A stretch of 64,000 nt of DNA from the NCBI GenBank assembly GCA_020064725.1, contig JAGTWJ010000001.1:62001-126000 (forward strand). Reading direction: 5' to 3'. The DNA comes from Drechslerella dactyloides. Lineage: Eukaryota > Ascomycota > Orbiliomycetes > Orbiliales > Orbiliaceae. The translations under genes were made by a program, and so were the position numbers. Shown here piece by piece: positions 51,397 through 62,128 of the stretch. The notes below the pieces were generated by a model. It was given only the letters and a program-made list of their open reading frames with translations, was not told the origin of the DNA and searched no databases. The stretch's first letter is position 1. Every line of letters starts with the position of its first letter.

Positions 51397-53204
51397 ATGG
51401 AACAGAGCGGGCCGTTCCTATTCGAATTCCCAGTTCCTCGTCCGTCCCGCAAAAACACCTTTGTGTCTCCAAAGGAGGCTGCGGAGGAGCCTTCTGCGTC
51501 TCTGGCATCGGCATTGGCTTCGCTCAGGCTGTCTGATAAGGATGCTGTAAGCCCTAATCCGTATCAATACCCGAAAGACCTGTCTCAACTTGCTAACGAT
51601 TTCAAAGGTTCCGCCACCAATACTGCTGCTTCCCGCAGAAGTCCACCATATCATTGCAAGCTATTGTTCCCTGCCCTCCGAGGTCATAAGTCTATCGCGA
51701 ACTTGTCACCGGCTCTACGCGTCTGTGGGCCCCTCTAATCGTCTCCTCTGGTACAACCTCCGATACAACAAAACGAAAAGGATAGAACAGAACAACGTCC
51801 CGGAGTTTTCACGAGACGATAACCACTACCAAGAATGTCTCGCCATCATGTGCAACAGGAAGCAAAAGGCCGGATGCCAGAGATGCCTAGCCTACGACTA
51901 CCGAATGTACAACACAAGCAAGTGGGATAAGAACGACGACAGGACAAGCGACTTGGTGGATCTGTATGTTGCAAAGATCTTCCATGGCACCTGGTGCTGG
52001 AAGTGTACTCGAGAGATGTTTGATTGTAAGACAGAGCGCCAGACTCCTAAAAAAAACCTGGCTAGCAAATTGCTAACAGCCTGTACCGACAGCCGTCGCA
52101 CTTGTCCAACAAGTAACACCACTGCCCGAGATCCCATCAGTGCTACTCACAGAAATCAGAGAGCACTCATGCGGGCACAAGAAACCTGGTTACTTTGTTT
52201 CACGCTCAGCCATTGCAAAGGCTATCAAAGAGCAATGTCCCAACGGCAGCTATACAAATTTCTACGTTCACCGATACCCCCAACTTGAATCAGACATGAG
52301 AGAAGCCAAGCCATACATACTTCAAACCGTCGTCGACATTTACACCAAACAATACAAACACCTACATCTTCTGTTCCCGCCTTCGCAGCTCGGGCAGGAC
52401 CTGAACGCCTGCCTACAAATCAAGCAGCCTCCAATCCGCAAGAGGCCGTTGAGTCAGGATGCCTTTCTAGATTCGGTCTTCGAGATTGCAAGCCGCTACC
52501 TCGCTACAAAGACCCTGGCAGAACAGACGAGAGAACAGGAGCGGTTAGATGCTTGCAAACACTTTCTCAACATCTTCTTTGGTCAGCCATCTGACGGCGA
52601 CGACGACTATAAGATGTGGACTCCTACAACTATCTTCCTCGCACGAATGGCAAAGGATTATTGGCTTGCAAGAATGAAAGACTGCGGCCAACCCGTGCCC
52701 GAGGCAAGGCAGACATGGCTCCGGCCCGGTGTCGAAGATAGCCCGAAGCGAAAATGTAGATTCTGCACTATCCCCGAAGCCGAAAAGGAGGATGGATCAA
52801 AAGTCCAGCCTCACAAATACTCCCCGATCCTGATGACATTTCACATGATATACCAACATCCAGAGATGCTGAAGGAGGACTGGCACCAACCTCGGACTCG
52901 GAAACTGACAGATCTTGAGAATATCAAGGAAGCAGACGCCGCTGCCGAAAAGGATGAAGAGACGGAAAATGCGGATAAAACCGCCGGCGCTGAATCTGGC
53001 GAGACTGTCGAAGCTGAAAAGGTCTCCGAACCTATAAAGCCGGTTTTGAGCGACAACAGCGCTGAAGTCGTGCAACAGAAGGAGACACTGAAGGAAGGAA
53101 CCAAAGAAATAGTGGCCATAGAACCCAAGGATACAGAGCCTGTCAAGGAGGTTACAGCAGCTCTAGTAAACCTTCGTCTTGAAGATGGACAGGCACAAGC
53201 TTAA
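51397..53204 (+). CDS. F-box protein with paired Cys motifs, family copy 2 (559 aa)
   Basis: Exons 51397-51546, 51608-52025 and 52093-53204 join with correct phase; introns of 61 and 67 bp have gtaagc/caaag and gtaaga/gacag ends and gctaac branch sites. The start at 51397 opens MEQSGPFLFEFPVPRPSRK. An F-box follows at about 56-105 (LLLPAEVHHIIASYCSLP, LLWYNLRY). Then come C140-x2-C143 and C180-x2-C183, the paired-Cys module of this family, a helical middle, and CRFC near residue 435 followed by the conserved H/W-rich block (MTFHMIYQH). The last ~110 residues are an acidic Glu/Lys-rich tail not seen in the other copies. Inferred role: SCF substrate adaptor; target unknown. Confidence 0.85.
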
Positions 53205-54763
53205 AGATTGGCGTCATCAGCACCAGCATTTTTCAGACTGGATCGCACTCTGCTCCACTCCTTTTATCACTTTGGCATGTTTACGATCTTGATTCTAGCG
53301 TTTTGAGAACAACCTCATGTTGTCTTGCTCGTCATCCCGCATAGCTTGCCTGATTCCTTATCTCTCACAATAGAAAATACAATGAAAAAAGGAAAAAAAA
53401 CTTCGACCCGCAACGTACTTGGTTGCGGGTGATCAAATCTTTGTCCCTAACATCAGCTTCATCATTAATTTTGTGCCTGGCCCCGTAGAACTGAACCTGT
53501 GATCCAAGACGACACTTAGCGACAGATAAACTAGGCTTGGATTTAGTTGCTGTGCTTAGTAGGAATTATCAAGAACGTATAGCCCAGGCGCATATGGATA
53601 GCAACTGGCTATATATACCTGTGTATGCTTGTAGAATCGCCCGCAAATTGACGACGCGAGTGAGGTCCTTGAACCCGCGATCGACCGCTTCGATAATATC
53701 CCCTCAAGAAAATCAACGGAAGACTCAGTACCGAGCTTGGCCTCCCTCGGGACGGCCCGCATGCCGCGGCGCTCCGTAGATGCCCTTCGAATAAGCGAGC
53801 TGTTTAACGTTTTCGATTCCTTCAGGACTACGGCATACCAGCCTCAAGCTCGAGTTTCAGCTCACCCTCAACTCAATTGCTCAACATCAGCCAGCAATCG
53901 ACCAGAAATTCGCTCGAGCACTCCATGTTAGCATGTTATCATCATCTGGATTTTGACACGAGATTTAAAATCAACTGCAAACTCGAGCTGGGGGACCGTC
54001 AAACGAGCTAGTAGAGCTATGAATAATGGTTAGAAGACCGAGAAGTCGGGTCAAATAGCCACCACACGCGCGCGTGCATACTAGTCCATTACAAAATTCG
54101 AAACATTTTATCCTCGCACCATGGGAAGTAGCTAGCAGTCGAAGATGGTGATTCTAGGCATGCAGGTGCTGAGGCAGCAGAGCATTTCTCGGGCAGGCCG
54201 ATGACAGTACGCATACGAAATTCCTATGAATTTGAATTGTCTGCGAAGAGCGTAGTATCTTGAGCATTTCCACCTTGGAGCCGAAGGAGCCCGCGCCAGC
54301 CTATCCGGAATTACAATGATCCCAACGGTCAGAGAGTTCTAGCGACTGCTGTCGTACAAGTTATATATATCAGATACATTTGACCAGCGCAGAATTCTAC
54401 GGTCCGAGACTAGTATGAGAATTCCAACGCAGACAACTTGGGCCTCAGCCGCGTCATCCGGATCGACAGGTCGAACGCACAATTGTGATGGAATCGCGAT
54501 CGGTATCATGTTCAAGATCTTGAGTCTGCTATGGGCTGTCACAAACTGGAATGAGATGCCAATCCCGCTAGAGGTTGGTTTGAGGTGCTTGAAGCAATGT
54601 CGAAGAGTGACAAACTTGCGATGCCTCACCACCTGTAGCTCGAAGCTTCCAGCAGCTCAAGCTCACAGTTTTGAAGCTGTTACCAACGGCAACATCACCG
54701 TCACCAGCCCGCAAGCTTTGCCCTCACTCAAGGGAGTTTTTCCCTCGTCTCCCCCCAGCCAAC
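53205..54763. other. Gene-poor intergenic stretch
   Basis: No supported gene in 1.5 kb. A short GC/CG alternation (cacgcgcgcgtg) sits at 54064-54075. Confidence 0.45.
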
Positions 54764-54771
54764 TATAAATA
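54764..54771 (+). promoter_or_regulatory. TATA box of the Pro-rich peptide gene
   Basis: tataaata, followed by a pyrimidine-rich start region (cctttcccctttcctcctcac) about 30-50 bp downstream, i.e. a standard inducible fungal core promoter. Confidence 0.6.
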
Positions 54772-54866
54772 GCTGTCGACGTCGCTGCGTTCTTGACCTT
54801 TCCCCTTTCCTCCTCACCACACACGCAAAGAATTGAAAGCAAACGTTCGATCAACCTCTTGATAAG

Positions 54867-55073
54867 GTATCTTCATTCTATCTCAAGCTTCAACATGGAC
54901 TTCATCGGAGAATCTTAGCTAACTTGATCGTCCTACTCTAGAATCTACTTCGAGAAAGTACTCACAAGAAAACTCTGTGTTCTAAACAAATCTCATCTTG
55001 CAATCAAGTAAGCACAACCATCTTCAACCCTTCAGTAATTGGTATCCTGATTAACATTTGTCTTCATCTCCAG
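54867..55073 (+). other. Two 5'-UTR introns of the Pro-rich peptide gene
   Basis: Intron A 54867-54941 (donor gtatct, branch gctaac, acceptor ctctag) and intron B 55008-55073 (donor gtaagc, branch tgattaac, acceptor ctccag), which ends 4 bp before the ATG at 55078. Both have full splice signals. A short decoy frame (atggacttcatc...tag) lies inside intron A and would be removed. Confidence 0.6.
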
Positions 55074-55077
55074 CACA

Positions 55078-55185
55078 ATGGTTGTCAAAATCTTCATTGA
55101 GCCTGTCTCTGCCTTGGACGGCACTCCACCTCCAGGTGGACCCCCACCACCAAACACTCCGAACCCACCAGGTACTCCCAAATGA
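55078..55185 (+). CDS. 35-aa Pro-rich peptide
   Basis: ATG at 55078 in strong context (cacaATGG), stop at 55183-55185. Sequence starts MVVKIFIEPVSALDG and ends in a Pro/Gly/Asn tail with TPPPGGPPPPNTP. The upstream architecture (TATA box, pyrimidine-rich leader, two spliced leader introns) is far more elaborate than chance and marks it as a real expressed gene, although too short for usual gene finders. No signal peptide is visible, so it should be intracellular. It may be a small stress-induced peptide of unknown role. A further exon is conceivable: ccaccag|gtactc could be a donor, which would change the last four residues. Confidence 0.55.
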   Translation: MVVKIFIEPVSALDGTPPPGGPPPPNTPNPPGTPK

Positions 55186-56583
55186 TCATCACTAAGGTAT
55201 TTCGGGTATTGGAGATTCAGTCCTCGATTGCTTCTCTCACTCTTACCTTCTTGATCATAACCTGATGGAACATGAAACTTGTGCGAACTTCTATGCTTTT
55301 TCTTGATTTTCTTTAAATTGTTACTTCATGGGTATAAAAAACTTTCTGGTTTTCTTTCATCATCTCGACTCACGTTGATTTGAAAGGAAGAATCCCACTT
55401 TTCTTTTCCAAGGTTTTCTTTTTTCATGTCTTTCTCAACTATGTAGCTAGCTGGAAACACTGTACACAGCTGCATGCATAATCAATCCACATCTCTGAAC
55501 TCAATAGACCAAGTGTCTTCTTCGTAATATATACTCTAAAGCTTCGCGAAATGGTGAGTTCCCCAACTTCTGCAGATCTGAACAACCAATTGACCATTGC
55601 TCACATCTGAATATCTGACTCAAGATTTTTCCCATGTTAATATAACTATCTAGATTGGCACCGCGGTGCCGACGTTGCGACCCGTGTCTAGTGCCAGCTC
55701 GAGTATCCTCAGCGTGCTTTGATGAAGAATACCGGTATACCATAAGTTAGCTCTTGATCGCTACGTGCTCGAATTGGATCCCAGTCCAGATTCAAGGTTC
55801 TGGATTACGATTGCTAACTTGCGCTGCACAGCGCCCTTGCTTCAAGATTCGAGAACTTCAAGAAATTTATAATCACAGAGCCGAACAATGCCCTACGCTG
55901 AGCATACGGCATACGATATTACCGACACTTCGGGCTATCTGGCCAGATCCGCAACGGTCCCGGTATATATATCCATCTTACCTTTCTGAACGGTCCAGAG
56001 CGCTCTCAATGTTCTCGATCACTTGTCGCCCTACCCGAGCACCACAATCCCTGCAGCGTTCGCTAATCAATAAGTGGGTTAGCCTCCCGTTAAAGTCATG
56101 CAGTATGCTCTCGGCTCCCTGTCAGTGTCACGGCCTCGAGCCGGTGCTCTGTCCTTGTGGAAGAAAATATGTGGACAAAGGAACATTGAAAGGCAGATGA
56201 GGAGGCGCCTGACTGTGGCTTGGTTGAGTATCATCGGTGTATCCGGCATCCGCGGCATAATCAAGTCCCTGACCTGATCGGCCTAAAGACTCACGAGATG
56301 ATGCGAGGCTCAAAGCTCAATTAATCGGCTGGGTTATATCGGATAACCCTTCGACCATCCTGATCCCCGAATCAACGGCCGGAACAGTGAGAGCCGGTCG
56401 CGATATAACGTTAAGCTCAGCAGGCTTCCCTTATTTACCCGCTCCAGCGGCGGTCAAACCCGCGGTGAATCGATTCGAACCTCAGAATCCCAAACAAACT
56501 CTCAACATCTATCAGCGTATCTCTCTACCGCTCTAGTCCGCGTTATTCTCGAAAGGACGCTTTAGAATCGCCATGGGATCAAA
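55186..56583. other. Intergenic, 1.4 kb
   Basis: The first part is probably the 3' UTR of the peptide gene. No credible gene on either strand. The end holds the promoter of the CFEM gene. Confidence 0.45.
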
Positions 56584-57359
56584 ATGAAGACGGTTGGCGC
56601 GATTAGCGTGGCTGCTGTGCATGTGCTTTGCGCCGGATTCCTGCGCCCAGTCTTCGCCCAGCTTGACGGTCTTGGTTTTCCTTCTTGCGCGGTAGGTCGC
56701 TAGCCTGTGGTACCTGGATTTGCCCTTCTTTCACACCCTGCTTTACCTTTCTAAATACTCAAGCGCGTGTTTACACGGCTTGTCTCGTAAACCAGAAGCT
56801 GGACGCACGAAGTACACGGCTGCTGACAGATGACTTCAAAATATAGCTAAACTGTACAACCGGCAAACTTGAAAGTAAAGATTTTTGTCCAGACTTCGAA
56901 GTCGCCTGCGCCTGCGAAGCTCTTGGCGTACCCGGCTCGATCCAAGACTGCGCAAGGGCCGCCTGCAATCAGACAGAATACAAGCGTACATACGAGGTTG
57001 CGGCGGAAGCATGCCTATCCGAAGGCATCACCCTACCTCCATTCAGCATCAGCAGCGTTTCTTCAACGCCTGAGAACACACCCACGCCTACATCCTTATC
57101 GTCGCCAATCCAGACCACGTCGCAGAGGCCTGGCGAGTCTTCGTCTAGCTCCCCATCGCCGTCGCCCTCGGAGACAGCGAACAAATCCGAGTTATCCAAC
57201 GGCGCAATTGCCGGTATCGTCGTTGGTGTAGCGATACCCCTCATCGGTGCCGTTGCGTTCGTAGGATTCAAACTGGGAATCGGTCGAAAACCTGATATCC
57301 CCGTCGTTCCGCTTAATAATGACCCTGAAACGAGTGACTACGGTGGTATCCAGTCATGA
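56584..57359 (+). CDS. CFEM-domain membrane protein, 206 aa
   Basis: Exons 56584-56691 and 56847-57359; the 155-bp intron (gtaggt donor, atatag acceptor) joins GFPSCA to LNCTTG in phase 0. A signal peptide covers about residues 1-25. All eight CFEM cysteines are present: C35, C39, C50, C57, C59, C71, C76, C92, with spacings 3, 10, 6, 1, 11, 4 and 15, all within the family pattern. A Ser/Thr/Pro-rich stalk follows, then a membrane helix (GAIAGIVVGVAIPLIGAVAF) and a short cytosolic tail. CFEM proteins act at the fungal surface in heme or iron capture or host contact. The position three residues before C57, normally Asp (heme-iron ligand), is Glu54 here, so heme binding is uncertain. Confidence 0.85.
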
Positions 57360-57590
57360 TTAAAAGACGAGTGAGGCAGAGGCATTTTGTCAGGTATAGT
57401 GCACAGTATGATAATGATCTTGATGTATTGATAATTTGATTCGATTAAAAAAAAAATCCCCAGGGTATGTAACGATAAAGGACCAAACGCCCCTATCCAC
57501 CCACCACTATGACCATATACTATTTATTACATCCACGATCCTTGATAAGAAGAATGTGCCCCGCGAAGTAAACGGGATACAATCGGTTCG

Positions 57591-58926
57591 CTAAGGTGGA
57601 ACTTCGCCAACCGGCACCCATAACCACTCATCCTCCATTCGCTCCTCATGCTGACACCAGATATGGATCGTCAGCGCGATCGTACAGTTAAAGGCCACTC
57701 CTTTCCCGTCCGACGGCGGGCAGAACGGACACACTCGCGAAGTATTCTTCAGGTTCCGTTTCGATACAGGTATGCCTTTATATCCGCGCTCGCGAAGCCA
57801 CGCGTCCAGCCAGTAACGAATGAGTGGTGACGCGCAGTTCTGCCGCCGCACCACTTGTCCAGGCTGGGGTATCTTCGCGAGCTCTTTCTTCAACGCTTCC
57901 AGGCACGCGTGCTCCAGCCCAAGCTGCCGCAACGCAGGTGCCAGCTCCTCGCTCTCCGAGTATAGGTCCATCAGATCCTCCATGCGATCACCGAGCGTAA
58001 ACTTAGGCATCGACTTGTCGCCGTAGTGCGGGGCCAGCCAGGGTCGTATATTCCATAGTAGGGCGTTGTAGAGATACTGGCCGAATGCCTCAGGGGACTG
58101 GAGCCAGTGTAGTCGTTGGAAGTTCTCACGATACTTCTGCGTCATAATGACCACAACGATCCCGGCAGACTCCTTTTTATTGAGGGCATAGCGTATCTGC
58201 TTGTCATAACGAGCCTCCCAGATCCCCTTCGCATTTTGACTGGCGTTGCCGCCAAGCTGCTCAGCAATGGCGGCGTGCAGGTCGACGTTGCGGACGCTGG
58301 TCATGTTGAAATCGGTGCCCAGCCAGCGGCCGGTCACGCCGGCCGGGTCATCGAAGGGGAAGCCACCGATCCAGGCTATAGTATCGTTCGGGTGTATCTT
58401 GAGACTAGGGTATTGGTCCTCGAGGCGCCATAATTCTGCAAGTTTGTAAACGCGCTCGTTAGCCTAGGATTCATAAATCGGGAGCACTGATATACCGACC
58501 AGTAAAGTTGTCCTTCGCACAGTTCCTGCATAGCGTCTTGTAGAAGATCTTTCCCCTGTACGCGTCGACGTGCGTGTTCGCATCCCGGAGACACAGCTGG
58601 CAGCCGGGCACCCCACCCGACAGAATCCGCTTGACCAGGCCAAAGTAATCTGCGTCTTGCTGGTAGTGGGAAAAACGCCTCCAGTGGGATCCGTTCTTCT
58701 TGTTGAGGAAATGGTACCACAAGTTGCCGCTTTCCTGGCCGAGACGGCGGTAGAGAGCTTTGCAGGTCTGCCGCAGAACGAAGACGTCAAGAACGATGGG
58801 TAGCTGCTTGGCGATGTGGATCAGAATCTCCTGCGGGAGGTTGACAAGTGGCGTAGCAGCGTTGGCCACGGATGCAGCAGTGGCAGCGGCGGTGTCCAGC
58901 GGACTGGCCGTACAGATGGCGGTCAT
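57591..58926 (-). CDS. F-box protein with paired Cys motifs, family copy 3 (423 aa)
   Basis: Exon 1 58926-58500, exon 2 58435-57591; the 64-bp intron (gtcggt...ttgcag) keeps frame and joins NFT to ELWRLEDQY. The ATG at 58926 is used because the frame upstream has no ATG. The F-box is at about residues 27-73 (LVNLPQEILIHIAKQLP, LWYHFLN). The Cys module follows: C109-x2-C112 and C133-x2-C136 (CRNC). The middle is helical, with FQRLHWLQSPEAFGQYLYN comparable to copy 1. The C-terminus holds CPFC and ALTIHIWCQHEERMEDEWL. It lies in tandem with copy 4, same strand, 379 bp apart, suggesting duplication. Inferred SCF substrate adaptor; the zinc role of the Cys pairs is inferred. Confidence 0.85.
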
Positions 58927-59305
58927 GGAAAGCGGCGATGGTGTAGCGATCCCGAGCTGTGTTCTTGATTCGGCGGGCGCCCGTGGGACGATATCGTGGC
59001 AGACTGAGACACCAACAGGAACAACACGCAAGCAGGCGTCTGCATCAGCGAGCCGGCGGAAGTGCAATTATATAAAAGGAAACGTGAATGGTTGCACCGA
59101 TTATCGAGTGCCTCCACAGCAATAGAAATGGATTAAGATTAGTAGGATTAAGTATGGATAGCTGTCCTGCAAAATCAAAGTAGCAACCAGCAGATACGCC
59201 GCAGCTGATAGAAAAACCCTATTGTCCAGCTCAAATCGCAACGACAAAATCATTAACGTTATAACTACCAATTGTAACGCCGCACTTGGATGCAACAGAC
59301 AAAAA
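58927..59305. promoter_or_regulatory. Intergenic between tandem F-box genes
   Basis: 379 bp, promoter of copy 3 and terminator of copy 4. No gene. Confidence 0.45.
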
Positions 59306-60529
59306 TTAATCCTCCCAATTCAAATTTAGTTCTCCGAGGAACAGCAGCTGCATGAAGATCCGGATGGCGAATAGCTCGTTCTCCTTTTGAAGAACCGGCG
59401 TCTGGCGCGGTAATCTTCGAACAGCCGCGTCAACGGCCCGTTCCCTGGGGTTGGCGGACTCGTAATCACGCCCCGCAATTTGATCAGCCACGAAACGTAC
59501 TACATCTCGGGCGTCCTGCCGGGAATAGGCGGGATCCCAAGTCGATGCAACAGCTGTGCCCCCTTGCTGAGGCCAACGGGCGCCCAGCTCTGGACGGCTG
59601 TTTTCAGCTGCCCCTCTCGACTTCCCCGGGTTTCGGCATCCGAAGATGGGCGGTCCAGGATGCGCCAAATGTTCCCATGCCAGTATTCCCGAAACTCATC
59701 CGGCGACTGCTCTCTGTGCAGTTGACGGTGGTGGACCTCGTAATCTTCGACCATGATATCTAGCACGTCTCGAATAAGAGTCGAGGGGTCTTGGCGCCCC
59801 GCCTTTTCTACTTCTTCGTTCCGTGCTTTGAGCAACTTGAAACACTCCTCGACGGCCTCTTCGGACTGTATGAGCGCGCGGAGTAGCTTGGAAGCATCGG
59901 ATTTCAGGACATAGAGAGCCGGCTGTCTGCACGATGAGCGGCTGAACGGATGCGTGGCTCCATTTTTGGAAAGCTCGGAGTAGCCTTTTGCGACTAAGAA
60001 CCTGGGAACCTCGAATTGTGGGGGGTTGACAAACCCATCCCAGAAATTGTCATAGACCTGCTGAAACGCCTTCATATCTGCACCGACAATCTCGTTAGAT
60101 CTTGAGCTCCCGCTTCAGAGGAAAGCGAGATCTATACGACATACCATAGAACCGTGCATCCAAACAACTCTGACAGTAAACTCCATAAAAGATGTTATCG
60201 ATGTCCACCGTTCGCACTGGCCCTATGGCCAGGCATATTTGGCACCTTAAGCGCTTCCGACTGCGAATCTGTTGAACCCATGCCAAATAATCCCGTTTCG
60301 GATCATACGCGTCGAATTCGTCCTTCACGCTGCCGGCATGTTTCAGCAAGCCGTACCAAACGTGGTTGCTGGACTGCAGCCGCTGGCGAAGCAAGCGAGA
60401 AGTATTCGAAAAGGCGATAGTATCGTGAGCGTTGGAGATGTATTCGGCTATTTTCTCATGCAGTTCGCAGGGCAGTCGAAGCATCGGCGCCGTTTGCATA
60501 ATTCCCGGGTCCGAGGATCTTGATGCCAT
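59306..60529 (-). pseudogene. F-box/Cys-pair family copy 4, degenerating or with an unresolved second intron
   Basis: Exon 1 60529-60145 and exon 2 from 60077 join across a 67-bp intron (gtatgt...gtgcag) in correct phase. The F-box (MLRLPCELHEKIAEYIS, VWYGLLK) and both Cys pairs (C96/C99 and C119/C122) are intact. Around 59500-59668 the reading frame changes: one frame ends with PGRTPEM, while the family's C-terminal half (DVVRFVADQIAG, FAIRIFMQLLFLGEL) continues in another frame to 59306. I found no intron that bridges the two in phase. The C-terminal CxxC of the other copies is absent. It is either a frameshifted, decaying duplicate or a gene with an unusual intron. Kept as a pseudogene with moderate confidence. 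Confidence 0.6.
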
Positions 60530-61081
60530 GTTTGATCAAGTACGGTCAGGATGTAAGTGTGTATGTAGATGCTGCTGCAAGCTTGCAGTAGGCCGATAAG
60601 GTACAGAGACCACTCGATCTGTCGCTAACCGCACGAATAAGCAGATGCCAGCTGAGGCAGGAAGGTGGACAAGGGAGAGGATCCAGGCCAGCGGGTTTGG
60701 AGGTTGAAGATGGGCTGCACCGGTCAGCTGCCGCCCCTGTTGCAGTTTGGCTGCTCAACACACATTCCCGCACACCGACTGCAATTCAAGTACACGTACT
60801 TTATACCCAGGTTTCCTGGAGGTTGGCCCACTTGATGAGTTTATCGAGGGGGAAATGAAGGATGCATTGAGTATCGATTATGAGGTGTGAGTGTATCTGC
60901 GGTTCAGCGTGCAGCGGCAAGCTACTTATATTATCGCGGCCAACAAGCAGCATCGTGGTTCGCGCCAGACAGCGATAGTACAGTACAAGGATAGCCCCTA
61001 TAGCTCTTTTCGCACAGATCTCACGTACCCCTGCCCTAGTCTTCGCTTCATAGGCCCTGCGATAAACTATGTTGTCATATC
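60530..61081. other. Intergenic, 550 bp
   Basis: Promoter of copy 4 and 3' side of the 61082 gene. Nothing else seen. Confidence 0.45.
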
Positions 61082-62128
61082 TCAGACGAACGGGTCTAAG
61101 TCCATCTCGTCAAATGAGCTACCAAGGTCGGTAAGGTCAGAGTCGATCTCAGTCTCCATCCGCTGAAGGAATTCCGTCAGCCTACGGCTGTCCGTAACAT
61201 GTGCAATGCCAATGCCATTCGCAAAGCCGTTTGCGACGCCATGTGGTTGCTTTGATTCATTTCGGTGTGCTCCATTGACCGTCTTGCAGTAGACTCCGTT
61301 TGGCTTGCGGCCACTCAAGCCATACGAGCCTTCCAATATCTCCCCTTCCTCTTTTTCATCAGAATCTTCCGATATCTCTCCCTCCTCTTTTTCATTCGGG
61401 CTTTCCGAGATCTCTCCCTCTTCTATTTCGTCTGAACTTTCCGATATTTCTACCTCCCCTTTCTCCCTCCAATCTTCTGATATTTCTCCCTCCGGCTTTT
61501 CACTTATATCTTCTTCCGATATTTCTCCAAGCTCCCTTGCTTCTAATGGCGTATGCTTCCTTGCGACGTACTGATAGCCAATGAAGACGGAAGCCTTCAA
61601 CTGCCCTTCTTCGAATGAGTTGATCATATCTTCCGACCAGATCCACCCAATCTCTTGCATGCCTTCAAGCTGCAGCCCGACTAAGTTGAACAGGTCAACT
61701 TGCTTCTTCCCATATAGCTCCCTTTTCTCGGGGCATCGGGGAGCAGTGTAGGCAACTTGTTTCTGCCCCCAGGCTGCAGCGATAATCTTGAGGGGCGTTT
61801 TAGGGCTGGCCTTCGCGAGATGCGTCTTGAGTGAGTCGCAGGTTTCAATCGTGAAAAAGCGTCCCGTGACGGTACCGTTTATGTGGATCGCTTTGGGTTC
61901 TTCTCGAAGCGTGAGGACCATTGGGTATGAGTGCCATGGTGTAGATTTGATGATATGCTTTCCGACGAGTGTTTGGGGATCGCGGCCGCGGCATTTGAAT
62001 ATGTCGAATGCTGTGAGCTTGACGTTCTGGGGATTCGTGCCGATCGCCTTGGAGATGAGCTCTGGGCTCCACTTCTTTGGTTTTGATGCGTATGCGTGCG
62101 CGTGATAGTGTTTCTTCCTGCGAGGCAT
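61082..62128 (-). CDS. Unrecognised 348-aa protein with acidic 12-residue repeats
   Basis: The frame is open far upstream (to 62335) but the earlier part is hydrophobic and lacks support; the ATG at 62128 gives a basic start (MPRRKKHYHAHAYASKPKKW). Residues 1-190 look globular (FDIFKCRGRDPQTLVGKHI, KIIAAAWGQKQ). From about 200 come tandem 12-residue units of the type EGEISESPNEKE, five or six copies, very acidic. The C-terminus is Gly/Asn-rich then DLTDLGSSFDEMDLDPFV. The basic head and acidic repeat resemble some nuclear histone-interacting proteins, but I recognise no domain. Function unknown. Confidence 0.6.
   Translation of the reverse strand: MPRRKKHYHAHAYASKPKKWSPELISKAIGTNPQNVKLTAFDIFKCRGRDPQTLVGKHIIKSTPWHSYPMVLTLREEPKAIHINGTVTGRFFTIETCDSLKTHLAKASPKTPLKIIAAAWGQKQVAYTAPRCPEKRELYGKKQVDLFNLVGLQLEGMQEIGWIWSEDMINSFEEGQLKASVFIGYQYVARKHTPLEARELGEISEEDISEKPEGEISEDWREKGEVEISESSDEIEEGEISESPNEKEEGEISEDSDEKEEGEILEGSYGLSGRKPNGVYCKTVNGAHRNESKQPHGVANGFANGIGIAHVTDSRRLTEFLQRMETEIDSDLTDLGSSFDEMDLDPFV
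61330..61500 (-). repeat. 36-bp minisatellite coding the acidic repeats
   Basis: Imperfect tandem units of about 36 bp, each with a ctttccga-atctctccctc core on the plus strand. Likely a strain-variable copy number. Confidence 0.65.

Noticed and set aside
54415..54768. 117-codon plus-strand frame
   Set aside because: Ends in the TATA region of the peptide gene, has no protein-like pattern.
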